Source of the DNA: Amphibalanus amphitrite
Taxonomy: Eukaryota; Arthropoda; Thecostraca; Balanomorpha; Balanidae
DNA: 64,000 nucleotides
Direction: 5' to 3'
Assembly: GCF_019059575.1 (NCBI RefSeq)
Contig: NW_024883075.1
Coordinates: forward strand, 1 to 64,000
Notes under the pieces: generated by a model
Told to the model about the DNA's origin: nothing
The model's database searches: none
What the model saw: the letters and a program-made list of their open reading frames with translations, nothing else
Position numbers and translations under genes: made by a program
Part shown: piece by piece, positions 11,321 to 23,614 of the stretch
Layout of the letters: each line of letters opens with the position of its first letter
How positions within the stretch are numbered: position 1 is the first letter of the stretch

Positions 11321-12146
11321 GTTAGGTATCATCCGAGCCGAACCGTTGCTACTTACTCAAAGCTCAAAGATCACGACAGGTCACGGTAGTAGACAGGCAC
11401 AATAACTCCTCCAGCTAAACTCATTAAGTATTTAATAGAAACGTCACGCATGCTGCGCTCGTTTTAGGCACAACAATCAGCAGAGTGCGACGTTAATGCA
11501 ATCACGGTACTCTCGTGCATTGGGTTACCACGCGAAATCAACCAAGCGTAGCACACGGGATGGCAGTCGAATCGGAAAATTGCGCTTATGGGTGCACAGT
11601 GATCAGCCAGATAATTCGTACGGTAGGATTTGGTTTTGTTCTGCATCCGGCATTGACGCAACATCTATAAAGTTGTCTCATCGATAGCATTTATCTATCA
11701 TTAAGTGCCTAGTGAGCACACATTTTTTCACGTCTATTGTGATATGCCGACCATACAGGTCTAACTCACAATTTAAATTTCAAATCATTATAACGCCCTT
11801 TTTGATAATGCACGAGCCACCACGACATCGAGCTCTTGAAAAGGTTCGTGGATTCAGGTGCCAAATGAGTCACCATGCACAATTGTGCGGTGGCCTAATG
11901 GTATAGCAGTTCATTAACGGTGAGCCATTTCATGGTGTGTCAAAAGTGGAAATAGCCGGTGCGCAGTCTGGCAACCCGGCAGCCCGCCGCCATAGGGAAA
12001 TTCATGCTTTTTGTCGCTTTTTCGCTCCTTATGAGTCACTCCGGAGCTTAACTAGGAACGAAGTGGATCACTTTGACGTATTCGGGAGCCGAGTACGTTG
12101 TTTTGGAGCCAATACCTGGGAAACCCTATCCACCCAATGCGAGTTT
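11321..12146. other. Unassigned sequence
   Basis: No gene is recognised. A tRNA box-A-like string occurs at about 11886-11905 without a matching box B. Confidence 0.5.
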
Positions 12147-13227
12147 TTAACCCTCGCCGGACCTATTGGTTTTCTACATACGCGCCGGTCGAGGGGGGGC
12201 GGAGGGTACGACCCCCCCTCGCCGTTTCGCCCCTGGTGGAGCTAGCGCGTCGCGGAAAACGAGCATATGCGCCGTTACGAGACGCAGAGATTGGTACCCG
12301 ATTTTAACCCGCGCCCTCCTGGGGGGGGGGGGGGTGTTTGAACACCCCCCCCCCCTTGTGGTTTTTCGCGAAGCCGTGTTTGGTACACCTTATCATACAT
12401 CAATTCTACACATGTCGTGAAAATTTCAGACAAAGGTCATTCAAGGTCAGGTCACCAGGTCACTTGAAGTGACCTCACCTCATAAAAAGTTTCAATGTCT
12501 GATAGCTACACCGAGTGACCGATCGCTTTGAAACTTTCAGCGATTGCTAAGAGCAATAGCATGTACAAAATGTGTATCTCAGAATTTTGATATCGATGAC
12601 CTAAGGTCAGGTTAATTTTGCGACCTCCCCATTATAAGTCAATGGGAGAAAATTGAAATGCGCCTCTTTTTGACGAAAGACATTACCCAGCCAGCAATTC
12701 GGTTGGGGAAAGTGCGGGGACAGTGTTGGGGAAAGCTTGGGGAGAACGTACAATTCCCCTATCGGATCGGGGAACGGTCCGTGTTCCCCATCCCTTCCCC
12801 GACTGTATCGGTAATATGTTCAAAAGACATGGGGAAATCACACCGATCCCCGTACGGGGAAAGAGCAGCATTCCCCAATCAAACTCCACTGCTGGGGTTC
12901 GGTCGGGTAAAAGATCAGATTCCCCGTGCGGGGAAGGGTGCGTTATCCCCGACCCATTTTCAAGAACAGTTTGATTGGGGAAAAGTAGGGGAACTGTTGA
13001 AATTCCCCGCTCGGGATTTTACACTTAATCCCCAGACGAATCCCAACCGCCAGTAGGACGTCTTGAGATCGACTTCCAGCATGTAATATAACAAGTATTC
13101 AATAAAGAAAAATTGAATCTTGGGAATGTTAAAAGCAGTCTTAGGAGCAGTTCTAGAGCTATAGGCTTATGCATCGATTGAAGGGAGATATAATAAATAA
13201 AAAATATAACGATATAACGATTTTTTA

Positions 13228-13434
13228 TAATCGTTTTCATGACAGGTGATCTGGCGAATGCATCAAACAGTGACCAAATTTGCACCAAATCTCTTTTTCA
13301 TATCTTCATATCATATACCTATTTATTTCAGTCTTTTGATCGAAAATAATGTCTGATAATTTTATCAAATCGGCACCGTATCTGGACCAAATGTCTACCA
13401 ATTGTGTACCAGTTACCTATCATGAAAACGGTTA
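13228..13434. mobile_element. Foldback MITE, second GTCGTTTTCACGAC-family copy
   Basis: The left end TAATCGTTTTCATGACAGG pairs with the right end read inward TAACCGTTTTCATGATAGG. The interior phrases GCGAATGCATCAAA and TTGCACCAAATCTC match the copy at 3501-3780. About 207 bases, no coding capacity. Confidence 0.65.
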
Positions 13435-14648
13435 TTCGCAGGCATTTGATTGTAGACATTGGATCTATGTAATTTTCGACCTAAAAGAGAGGAAAAGCCG
13501 TCTTGGTTTACGAGGCCTGCTAAGCCGTGTGGATGAGGACACGCATACGCCATTACTTTGAACGAACGTTGGTGCCCTTATTTCACGAGGTAAAAACAAC
13601 TTTGACAACTTTCAGGATCTATGTTTCTTCTCGCACTGCTGTGGCATAAACATTACGTTTTCTTTCTTCTGTCATCACTCATCGCATTGAAATTACAAAA
13701 GCATCAAAATTTCAACAACACACTGCTTACGACTTAGAAGTGTCGCCTCAACGCAGCGAGGGGAGGGGAGGGAGGGGTAGCAACGGCCGGCCGCCGTCGG
13801 TTCCGTCCGCACATCTGGTTGAGGGGCGTCTCCTGTCGCCATCTGTCATCGTGAATGGGGCCGTGCCGACGCGTCAGACGGGACGAACGGGGGAAGTCTG
13901 TCCAGAGTCACTGCGCCGCGCGGTTGTGTGAGCAAGCCGTGGGCTAGGTACCGCTCCAGGTCAGACAATGGTTGGCACTGTAGAGTGCGGCGACACTACA
14001 GAGCTGTGAACGAAGACGGTGAACGGCGAGATGTGGTGACCGCTTGACTGACCTGTGCCCAAAGTCGTGATCTACCGCTGGGGTCAGTGCGTGAGAAGCT
14101 GGACTCGGCACCAACGGAGGACGCAGCTCGACGAGGAAGATATGTTGTGTTGGTAATGAACTAAAGCACTTAATTGTAACGAATCCATGATAGATATAAA
14201 ATGACGATGATACTAACTCAAATTTATTGTAAAAGACAAAGCTTCCGATACACACAATATCTTGATCACTGTCTAGGGTATGCAGAATATGACGTAAAAA
14301 TGACTGAGGTCATCAACCTCCGTCTGAGATTATCCTTGAATTGCCCGGACAATATAATGTCATCAGCCTAATGCTTTATCTGCTTCTGTTCTAGAGGGAC
14401 GTCTGCCGGTTACGACCGGAAGGCTTCCGACGGGACTTGGCAGAACCCACAACAGCAGTATGAACCCGGCGTGGCGTTAATGCGTAATTGCTCGCATGAG
14501 CAACCGAAGAGCGACTTCCAGGCGAAGCTGGTAAGCAGTTTATGGGGGTGGGGGTTAGCTTAGAGCTGTTGAACAACCTGTCCTTCACCCAAGTCTAAAG
14601 GCTGAGACACACTCTTTCTACAGCCAGAAAATCTCAAGCGAGAGCCCA
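13435..14648. other. Unassigned interior of the TA-flanked element
   Basis: A GC-rich patch at 13740-14120 has open frames on both strands, but no transposase motif or other domain is visible. Confidence 0.45.
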
Positions 14649-15575
14649 TTAACCCGCGAGTTGCTGGGGGGGGGGCGTTAAACGCCCCCACTTTTTTCGC
14701 CGGGCCATAGCATAAAAACGGCGCGCCGCAGGCGCGCCAAATTTTGGGTACCTGTAGGGAATTGATTGAAGTTTATTGTGACAAAGTTTCAAAAAAATCG
14801 GTCGGAAAATTTTTGAGATATCGAGGTTTTAGTGACGTCATGATTTCTGAGTTTTCGACCAAAAACGGCATATGTTCAAAAAATCATATAAAATCACAGA
14901 ATAGACATACAGAAATGCCGTAAACGTCATTAGACTGCCAATACCATGATCAATCAAATGGCTACCTTCGATTATTGATTATCGTTCCGCATTTTCCATA
15001 ATCTTGAACTGAATCCTGGCAATTTTTCGTGACTTCTTCACGACCATGATACATGCATTTCTTAAATTGAACTTTTTGAGCCAAACACGTACACATATGA
15101 TAAAATGAATGTAACCATCGTGTTCTACGCCCCAAATTACCTATAAAACATGTGTCACAGGCTGCGAATATCAGTTTTGATTTTCGGGGATATGTGCCTA
15201 CCCGGTTGACCTGACCTTGACCCTGACCTATGCTTGACTGACCCCTATATGGAGCTGACACTCTTGTAGGCCTTATATGATGAATTGTGCACCGTTTGGA
15301 CAGAGTTTATGACGAGAGGCGCCCATTGCGAAGTCCTGAAGTCCATGCTACTGAAAGCCCGATTTCAGGTGTTTGACCTGACCTTGACCCGACCTGTGAC
15401 CTCAAAATTCAACTTTAAAGTACTCATCTGAAGCGTCTCGTCGCGCTCTTTCGTTTGCCGCCTCGTGCGTTCCGCTGCGCCTATTGGTTCTCGAGTTATC
15501 GGCTGGGGGCGTTTAACGCCCCCCCCCCCCCAGCAAACGGTGGGTGGCGAAATACCCCAGCAACTGCCGGGTTAA
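14649..15575. mobile_element. TTAA-flanked MITE, copy 6
   Basis: It begins TTAACCCGCGAGTTGCTGG and ends CAGCAACTGCCGGGTTAA, giving matched ends around CAGCAACT/AGTTGCTG. Terminal hairpins GGGGGCGTTAAACGCCCCC and its mirror at 15508-15525 are present. The interior has a GGCGCGCC stem near 14721-14738 and repeated TGACCT hexamers. It is nested in the element at 12686-17349. Confidence 0.8.
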
Positions 15576-16860
15576 TTAAATACATGAAATCACGATCGCT
15601 TACAGGGGTGTGCGAACGATTGACGCGATTGTAATAAATACATGTATTTGAAAAGGCTTTCGCATTCTATTTTTTTTTTTTTTTTTGTCTTCGGAAAGAG
15701 CCTGTTTCAGCAGCTCTACTAGACAGCTCTGTTTGTGAAAGGGACTTCATTGTTATCTTGATAAACTAGCAACCGATTTTAATTGTCAAACGGCGTTCAT
15801 TTATCTGTCAAGTGCTTTCGCGAGGAACTTCGTAAGGCGTAATATAGACGTAAAACATTTATTACCAAGTGACTTTCCTGGAATGAGAAATGTTTAGAAG
15901 TACAAATTTAATTATTAAATTTTTATTTCCTGTTTTAATTAACTATTCAAAGTATATCACATTCATCTTTTAAGCACTTCTCGTGGGAAAAAGTTATAAA
16001 TAAGTGTAATATCATAAAATGGCATTCAACATGTTTCAGCGTAAGCTGAAGTTTCCATAAAAGGACATTTCATTATAGTAGCTAGCTGTAAAACCTGATT
16101 GATATACCTACAAATGCACATATTTTTGTTTTTGTCCACAGCCGCAGAATTCCTGGGGATGCGCTGGGACATGGATCATAGCAAGGTGGCTCTCAGCGGC
16201 AGCTGACCGCTGAGATGTGTCTGAAACAGCCAGAAGGAAGACTCGAGTTGTGGATCCAGGGCACTACTGAACGGAAGGCCGGACCAGCTGTAGGGAGACT
16301 ACAGCGGCCGTCGTTCTCAATCTGCTGAACAGGCTCCTACTGCAGAGGATCAACTGGGGTTCGACGTGTTAGAACTGGGGTTAGACCGGTTACCAGTGCT
16401 CGTGTTCGTCACCTGTTGTTTGTCACTGCTGCGCTGCTGCTGTAATGTTTGCCGCCTGCTAAGCGTTCACAATGTATTTTAAGTGAATAATAACTTTTTT
16501 AGTGTTTGTCTTGATTTGTAACGAGTATATCAATTATCAAGCATGTTAACCTTTCATCAAATGAAGGACTCCACATAAAAATAGTATAGGCTGTGGTGGT
16601 AGAGACACATACCATGCTTGGCCGACTGTTGTGTATTGATCTAGTCGTTGAAGCGTCCTGAAAGTCTGGAAATAAACAGGCATGGCCAAATGGATTGGTT
16701 CTAATTATTTTCCTGTGTGGTTTTATCGTTTCCCTATTGCGGGGAAACAAGTGGACAATTTTGTTTGTATGTAAACAAGTATGTTTATACAAATATTTGT
16801 ATGTTTACAGACAAAATAAATAGTCATTGTCAATTTTAATGGGACCCAATTTGTTTCCCA
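15576..16860. other. Unassigned interior of the TA-flanked element
   Basis: A poly-T run lies at 15670-15686. A pyrimidine tract ending CCACAG at about 16136-16141 resembles a splice acceptor before a GC-rich stretch with frequent stops, but no protein is recognised. Confidence 0.45.
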
Positions 16861-18587
16861 GTGCAGTTTTTACTGGCTTCTCCGTACGGGGAAAAAAGCA
16901 GACAAGGCAGTAGGGCCATTGCCAAGTCGGGGAACGGCCGGGGCTCGCGCGGGGAAAAGGTCTGGGAACGTTAGGGGAAAATCACGGTTTCCCCGATCGG
17001 GGAAGGTCTCCAGTAAGTATAAACCCGTATAGCCGGGTGGGGGATTGTGCGGGGCTCGCACAGGATCTTCTTGGGGAAAATGTTCGATAACCCCGTACGG
17101 GGAACCGACCTTAACAACGGGTTTTAACCATAGTCGGCGCGGGGGTAGCCTGGGGGACGTTTGGGGAACGCTTGGGCAGTTATACCGTTTCCCCGTACGA
17201 ATCCCGCACAAAGTTCCCCGTACAAAGTGTCTCAAATCCCAAGCGAACGCTCCGTTTTCCCCAAGAGAACGGTTGGGGTTTCCCCGAGCCTGCCCCAAGC
17301 TCGCCATAGGCCTTCCCCGTACGGGGAAAGCTCCGATTTGCTGGCTGGGTATAAACACTCCCAAACACCGAGTTATTAGTGGTTTAGACACACTGAACAT
17401 GAAAATGGTGTCCGTGACCACTGTTTATGCCCTGAGGTCATCTTAAGTCACGAATGGTACCTACCTATCTAACAGTTTTTCGCAAATAACTTTTGATAGA
17501 GGCATGCTAGAGCGATGAAAACGCCTTAGATGTGTTCAGCTCGACGATACGGATCGACTGATATGCAACATGACCCTTTCCGGTCAGGTCATGACCTTGA
17601 CTTGAGGTCAAATTTTCAAGTTGACCTTTCAAGGTCAAGTTATAGTTCATTCGATGCGTCTTGACGAGAGGAACACGATGCCGGTAAAAGTAAGCTCGTA
17701 CAAGGCTTGGGTCAAAAGTTATTGCACAAAAACTGTTTCCGAAAAAAAATCGGTTATTTTTGCAGTTTTTGCCCCCTGCAGGCAAACCCGTTGACGTTAG
17801 GTCAAATCTGAGGGAATTACTCAGAAAGGGCGTTAATAGGGCTATCGAATGCGCTTTTCCGCGGCGCTGTAGCTCTATTGGTTCCCGAGTTATGCGTTGG
17901 CTTCTTGGAAACTGTCGACATTCGACCTGGAAATCGGCGAAATTTTGCCTTCAATGGCCTCAGGTGACCTGACCTTTGACCTGACCAAAAAATTGACTGA
18001 AATGATTTCGTCATTATTTTTGACGCTCTTTCGAACGCCGCCTTCCGCGTATCGCTACGTGGCCCAGGAGCGGAGTTAGAGGGGGGTGTTCAAACACCCC
18101 CCCAGCAGGGCGTGGAAATCCAGGACCCCCAGCCGGGCGCGGGTTAAGGTCCTAGGTCAACTGGTGACCTCTGAGGTCAGGTCAAGTGCCCCAAGGTACG
18201 GTTCAGTTTTTGGTGAATAACTTCACAAAAAACGGCCGCAGAGCCGCGATTTTGGCAGCATCGTGTTCGCCTCGCTCAGGCGCGTCGAATGATATACTTT
18301 TTGTTTGGGTCAGGTCAACTTAGGGTGTTGACCTCAGGTCAAGGTCAGGTCAGCACCCCCAGGTCACAAAGTTGGTCGAATGAGGTCACTCGGTGTAGCT
18401 ATGGCAGACATTGAAACTTTTTATGAGGTTAGGTCTTTTCAAGTGACCTGGTGACCTGGCCTTGAATGACCTTGGTCTGAAATTTTCACATGTGTAGAAT
18501 TGATTGAGCGCCCGCCGTTTTTGAGATATTCGCGAAAAACCACAGTGGTGTGTTCAAACATCCCCCCCCCAGCAGGGTTCGGGTTAA

Positions 18588-21500
18588 GCCGAACTTACGT
18601 TTGGACTTAGCGGAAAGCACAGCTCGACCGCAAAGCTGAACTATAGACTAGCTACGAAAAACCACGGAACAGCTCTATGAAAAACAAAATAACATCGAGC
18701 CAAGCAACCTATAGTTTTATGGCCAGTAGTTGAGCCCACCATCCATTTGTGGCCAGTAAGCCGGCAAACCCAATAGCAGCGGCATCACACCTTATTTTAA
18801 GACCTTTCAGCGTCAGGGCTTCGCTCAGCAGCTGTGCTTCTTACCTGCATGTTGAAGGCTCCAAGTCCTGAAACACTGATGCGCCACCTCGCCTCTCGGG
18901 CTGCCGAGCCGCCGAGTATCGACCCGGTATCCCGACCTTCGACTGGCGCCCAATGCGGGTCTACTGTGTGCTGAACAACTACTGAGCCTGTGTGGGTCAG
19001 TCCGGCGCCCCTACCACGAGACCCCCCTGCGACGCGCCGCCCCCAGACCTTGAGTCGGGACCGGCTTGGGGAGGGGGCGGCAAGGGAGGGGGAGGGGTCG
19101 GAAGTGCATGGGTGACCAGTACTGAATATCTTCTGCACAAACATGGGATAGCATCATCTGTGCAGAGTCGACAGAGCTGGTTTGTGTGGCGTACCTACTG
19201 CATGAAGAATGCATGTGCTGTGCATACAAAGAGGTACGGGGTTCAGGTTGAAGGAACTTTGAGAGAAGGACGCGGAAGCTGCAATAGATGAGACCGTCAC
19301 ACACCTGCATAATACAAAAATAGAGTCATTTGTTTTGGTGGATCACACCCCTCGGCGCTCGTTACTAATCAGAGCCTGACTAATTAGGCAATAAAATTGA
19401 CTAATCGATCTATTTAACTAGTAAAATAACGACATGAGTATAAGCATGATGACTTTGCATCATTGACGTCAGAATACGAGTATAGGTATGTCATTAAGTC
19501 ATCCTTCTATTCAATCTGATCATTACTCAATATGCCTAAAATCATTCGTCAATGGTCTCATTTTCTGACTTGGTTAGCGCATAAGGAAACAGTGCGGCTG
19601 ACAATGTCGATAACCACTGAAGTGCAGAGCAGTACATCTATATAAAACAACGTGAAGAGCGCTTCAGCATGAGAAGAAGTTCGACTCATGAATATCCGAC
19701 CAGTCGCGCCCCTCGGCTGAGTTACAACAGTCGCCCTTGATTGAATTCAGTTGACCTTGTTCATCATGATTCACCTCGGTACTGACGGTAAGGTTTGCCC
19801 TCCCAGTTGTCCTCAAATGCAGTCGGCTTTAGGTGTCCTCAATGACAACTAGCTGCCCGTTTCCCTCAGTTGTACTCACTTCCATGTTCAATTCGTCCAA
19901 AGTGGTTATAATCAATCATCCTCCATCGTCATATGTTTTCCTCTTAGTTATCTTCTGCCTTCCCTCCATGTCCTCAGTTTTCTATCAAATGTTTTAGTTG
20001 TCGTCCCTCCTAACTCATTCTTACTTGCCCTTGGTCGTCCTTTGAAGTTCATTCATTTGTTCTTTTCTACCTTCTTATCATTTGTTGTCCTGTCAATTAT
20101 CCAGTTCTTTTCTACCTTCATATGCTACGAGTTCTTAGTTGTCCTCAACTATCCCCATTTGTAATCAGCTCTCATTAACCCGGTTTACATAGCATATTTG
20201 ACGAGGCTCTAGCTCGTTAATTTTGCGATAATTTCGATGCAGTGGTCTTCAAATATTTAGAGGGGATCATTTTGTTAATTGTTCAGCACCATTGGCATCT
20301 TTTGCAACATCACGGACGGAGATATAAGCTTGCAACAAATCCTATGTAAACGCGTCTATTCATTCATCCTAGATTGCTCTCAATCGTCATGGACCTCCCT
20401 CTCCAGACTGACAGCCGTTTCCTCCGTGCTAGCTCAGTTTCTTTATATTCCGGGTCAGTCAGCGCCACCCGCCGCCCAGCACTGCCTCTGAGTCAGTAAC
20501 TCGGTATCGCTGCCAGCTCCGGTCAAGGCCAGCATCTCCGTACGGAACCCTGTCGGTCACAGTCACAGGGCGGGTGTCTTGTTGAGCCCACGCGCACAAC
20601 CAAAACCGGTACTGCCGCCCATGGCGCCCATGGCGCAATAGGTAGACGGGTTCGATCTCGTGCGCTTATCATATGTCCGCGAGGGAGGGTTAGCGGTTAG
20701 ATGGGTCGTAGTCGTCCTGCCCTGACCTTGACCTATGAGACAGAGATGTGTTGGCCAAGGACTGTCCCACGCGGAATCCTCTATGCTAATGATGTTGGGA
20801 GAAGCCCTGTCAGGCGCCAATCACCACAAACGTCGGGCTTTCAATGACTGTCTTCTAGGAAATTATTAATTAAATCGGTAACGGTGAACTCGTCCGTGAT
20901 CAGTCATGGCGCATCGGCGAGGAAGTGGCTCAATTTTCATGAGATGAGGTGATGGCACATTAGGCTAGTGACGACTTATGATTCATAGAGAATGAATGCC
21001 TTGAGGTTTTAGTGATGATGGTGAGAATTTTGCGATGTCATCGTTCATCTGTGTCCTGCATGTAGAAGCAAACTGTCAGTAAAATTTACATAGAAGTAAA
21101 TGGAGAAATATTGACAGAGATTGACTCTAAAGAAAGTTCAAAGAAAGTGACTATCAGAAAACATATTTTATTATATTTTTGGAGAACCGAGGGATAGAAC
21201 GATCTGGAAGGGCACCAAACCATTCGGAGTCGGTGTGCCGATTATTGCCCTACACGACACGTTCCAGCATCATGGGCTTTCTATAGCATTTTACATTTAC
21301 GCATTTGGAGACCTTGATTGCAGGTGCAGTTGCGCACCGCTGAGCCCAAGTCTCTCCCCTCTGAGCCCCAGTCTCTTACCCTCTGCCCCTGGCCCGAGCC
21401 ATCACATCATGGACAGTACGGAGAGTAGCGTCTGGGAATCCCATCTCCATGAGCTGAAATCTACATACCGCGGAGATCACCGAAAGTAACTACGCACAGC

Positions 21501-22214
21501 TTGTAATCAAGGCTGACGAGCCGGGTTTACCCTAAATTATCACTTTTCTCAGCTGATGACGCAATACCCGGATGAACGGATATCAGAAACCTGGCCAATA
21601 CCTGTGGAGGACGCGGATATAGGTACGATTGAGGCGTAGAGGAGGTCCTTTTTACTCACTGGCGTTTTCCTTGAAAGTACATTCGTGCCATGGATATACT
21701 AAAGAGAAGAGAAAAGTAACTAGCCGTTTTCAAGGGCATCATGCTGAGAACATAACAACTGACTGGAATATTATCATTTGCGACCAAGGTCAGCACGAAT
21801 CCTGACTGCAATGCATACCATGGTCACGCAAATGAATTAAATTGCTAAGTCCGTTAAGCTTTAATCCTTCTGCCTTTTCATCTCACCCCTTAGGGAGTGC
21901 CGCTGGCACGACATTGGAATTTTCATACTCTAACCTCTCATCAGCATGACTTTGCGCCCTCCCTGCCGCTCTAAGACAAACACTTCCGCTACCTCGCCGG
22001 TTACCGTGCTAGGTAAGATGCAGGCTGCAAGGCTGCGGTACAAAGCCGTAGCGTGTAGCTCCAAGCTTTGCGTGGCATGGCCCATGGACAGCTCTCTAAA
22101 ATTAGTTCTTGAATTAGACGTTCTGAAAGGGCGCCGTAAAATTGGATCTTTATCTGGTTTGGTAACCGAATGCCAAGGTCGAAATGTCATCAATCCATTC
22201 TCTTTTACAACTTG
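18588..22214. other. Unassigned intergenic sequence (3.6 kb)
   Basis: No protein domain or RNA gene is recognised. The part at 19795-20170 repeats degenerate AGTTGTCCTC phrases and looks like an old minisatellite. GC-rich stretches at 18830-19110 and 20460-20720 carry open frames on both strands without recognisable content. Confidence 0.45.
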
Positions 22215-23614
22215 TTAACCCTCGCACGACCAGGCCATTTCTCATAACACGAACGACCAGGGGGGGGTTGTTACGACCCCCCCCCCCTGGCGTTTCGAAA
22301 CGGAAGGTCGTAGAGCTTAGCGGAAAAAACCAACGGATTGCTCTCAACGAGATCTCGCGATTGGTGGTATATTTTTTGATCCTAGGTCAACATTTGACCT
22401 ACTTTTGACCGGTCAAAGGTCAAATTTTCGGAAAAAGACTTTTTTCAACTTTCGGCGGTGATTGCGGCAAAACGGTGGGAGATATCGACTTGAAACCTTC
22501 ACTATCGTGTTCCTTGATCAATTCTCTATCGTTTGGTATGTATTTCGTTTCCCTAGCTCTAAAAATGGCGCGTTGGGAGCGCCGGAAGTCGGCAAGGTCA
22601 CAGTCGGCGGCAGAAATGCGAAAAATCAAAATTTAAATTTTTGAAATCTGATTGTATTTTTGGATTTGGGAGGTCCATTTGCTCCCTATAGAAGCTAATA
22701 TTGCTGCATATTCCCATTGAGGTGACAAGAATTAGCAAAATAGTGGTTCGGGCGCTTTTCAAAAATAGTACCGGACGCTGTTCCTCTTGTGACGTCATAG
22801 CTCCGTGACCTGACCTGACCCGGTCAAATTTCTTATACCAAATGATAGCCAATACTTGCCCCAACATGCATGGGAAGTTTCATCACGATCCATCAACCGA
22901 TGTCCGTACCACCGGCAGGAAACCTCGGGCGTTGGCACTCAGTTTGTGAAAATCCGGCCGGAGGCTGTACCTCTTATGACGTCATAACTCCGTGACCTGA
23001 CATGACTCCAGGGGCGTCGTTTTGTATAGGCCTGGTAGGGCCCGAGCCCTACCAATGTTTAGTTGGGCCCTACCAATGTTCGTTGAGCCCTACCAATCTT
23101 TTGTCACTTATCAGTTGATAAAAAATCAAAATAAACAGACAAGCAAATAAGTACATGTGTAGATATATAAGGTTCTAGTCTAGCCACAGTAGGTGCATGT
23201 AGCTGACAATGAGGTGTCGTGCCTTGAACTCCGGTCCTCGGTGGATTCTTAGAGGCTCGAAAAAGCAATTGGTTATAGAGGTCCACAACTACCTCTGAGT
23301 GCCGCACACACGCGACCGCCCCTAATAGACCCCGATCCGTCTCCACACCAGCCGCTGGAGGCCCTACCCCGACTTCGGAAGGTGCCGCGATGCTCCAGAA
23401 TAGGCCATAGGTATATTGATTTGAGTGGGTGGTGCAGCCTGATTCCCGAGGGCCCAACGCCAGGTCATTTCCGCATCAGATCCTGAAAACTCAAGCTCAT
23501 AATCTACGGGAGGCGTTCAAAAAATGTCGGGCCGAGCAATGAAGGAGTTGGAATTTCGGCCTGCAAGGCGGTGTGTTAAATGATGTGTTATTGGGATGTC
23601 CACTTACGTATCCA

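Larger units (their letters stand above)
12686..17349. mobile_element. TA-flanked DNA element with CCCAGCCAGCAA ends (4.7 kb)
   Basis: The left end CCCAGCCAGCAATTCGG and the right end read inward CCCAGCCAGCAAATCGG form near-perfect inverted repeats, and a TA dinucleotide is duplicated on both sides. The outer 350-500 bases of each arm are packed with copies of CCCCGTACGGGG and partial versions of it. The middle contains the foldback MITE at 13228-13434, the TTAA element at 14649-15575 and unassigned sequence. No transposase is recognised, so the superfamily is open; a TA duplication is shared by Tc1/mariner and ISL2EU-type elements. It could also be a composite. Confidence 0.7.
12304..18147. 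mobile_element. TTAA-flanked MITE, copy 5, split by a 4.7-kb insertion
   Basis: It begins TTAACCCGCGCCCTCCTGG and ends CCGGGCGCGGGTTAA. The left arm (12304-12685) and right arm (17350-18147) together are colinear with copy 2 at 3783-4975. Comparing the junction with copy 2 (ACATTATAAACACTCCC) shows that the insertion at 12686-17349 duplicated TA. It contains an exact AGGTCATGACCT palindrome at 17586-17597. Confidence 0.8.
12147..18587. mobile_element. TTAA-flanked MITE, copy 4 (outer host of a nest)
   Basis: The left part (12147-12303) begins TTAACCCTCGCCGG and carries a G/C hairpin near 12189-12230. The right part (18148-18587) ends GGGTTCGGGTTAA with a mirror hairpin. Joining GATTGGTACCCGATTT on the left to GGTCCTAGGTCAAC on the right recreates the order seen in copy 1 near 452-483, so another TTAA element (12304-18147) landed inside it. 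Confidence 0.75.

Noticed and set aside
11886-11925. tRNA-like box A (TGGCCTAATGGTATAGCAG)
   Set aside because: No box B or complementary arms follow.
16870-17421. 183-codon minus-strand frame
   Set aside because: It crosses the junction of the TA element and a TTAA MITE and consists of the CCCCGTACGGGG array.
18797-19144. 115-codon minus-strand frame with a donor-like ATGCAGGTAAGAAG near 18855
   Set aside because: The frame is low in complexity, with no recognised domain and no partner exon.
20630-20690. tRNA-like strings TGGCGCAATAGGTAG and GGGTTCGATCTC
   Set aside because: They are nearly adjacent, leaving no room for an anticodon arm.
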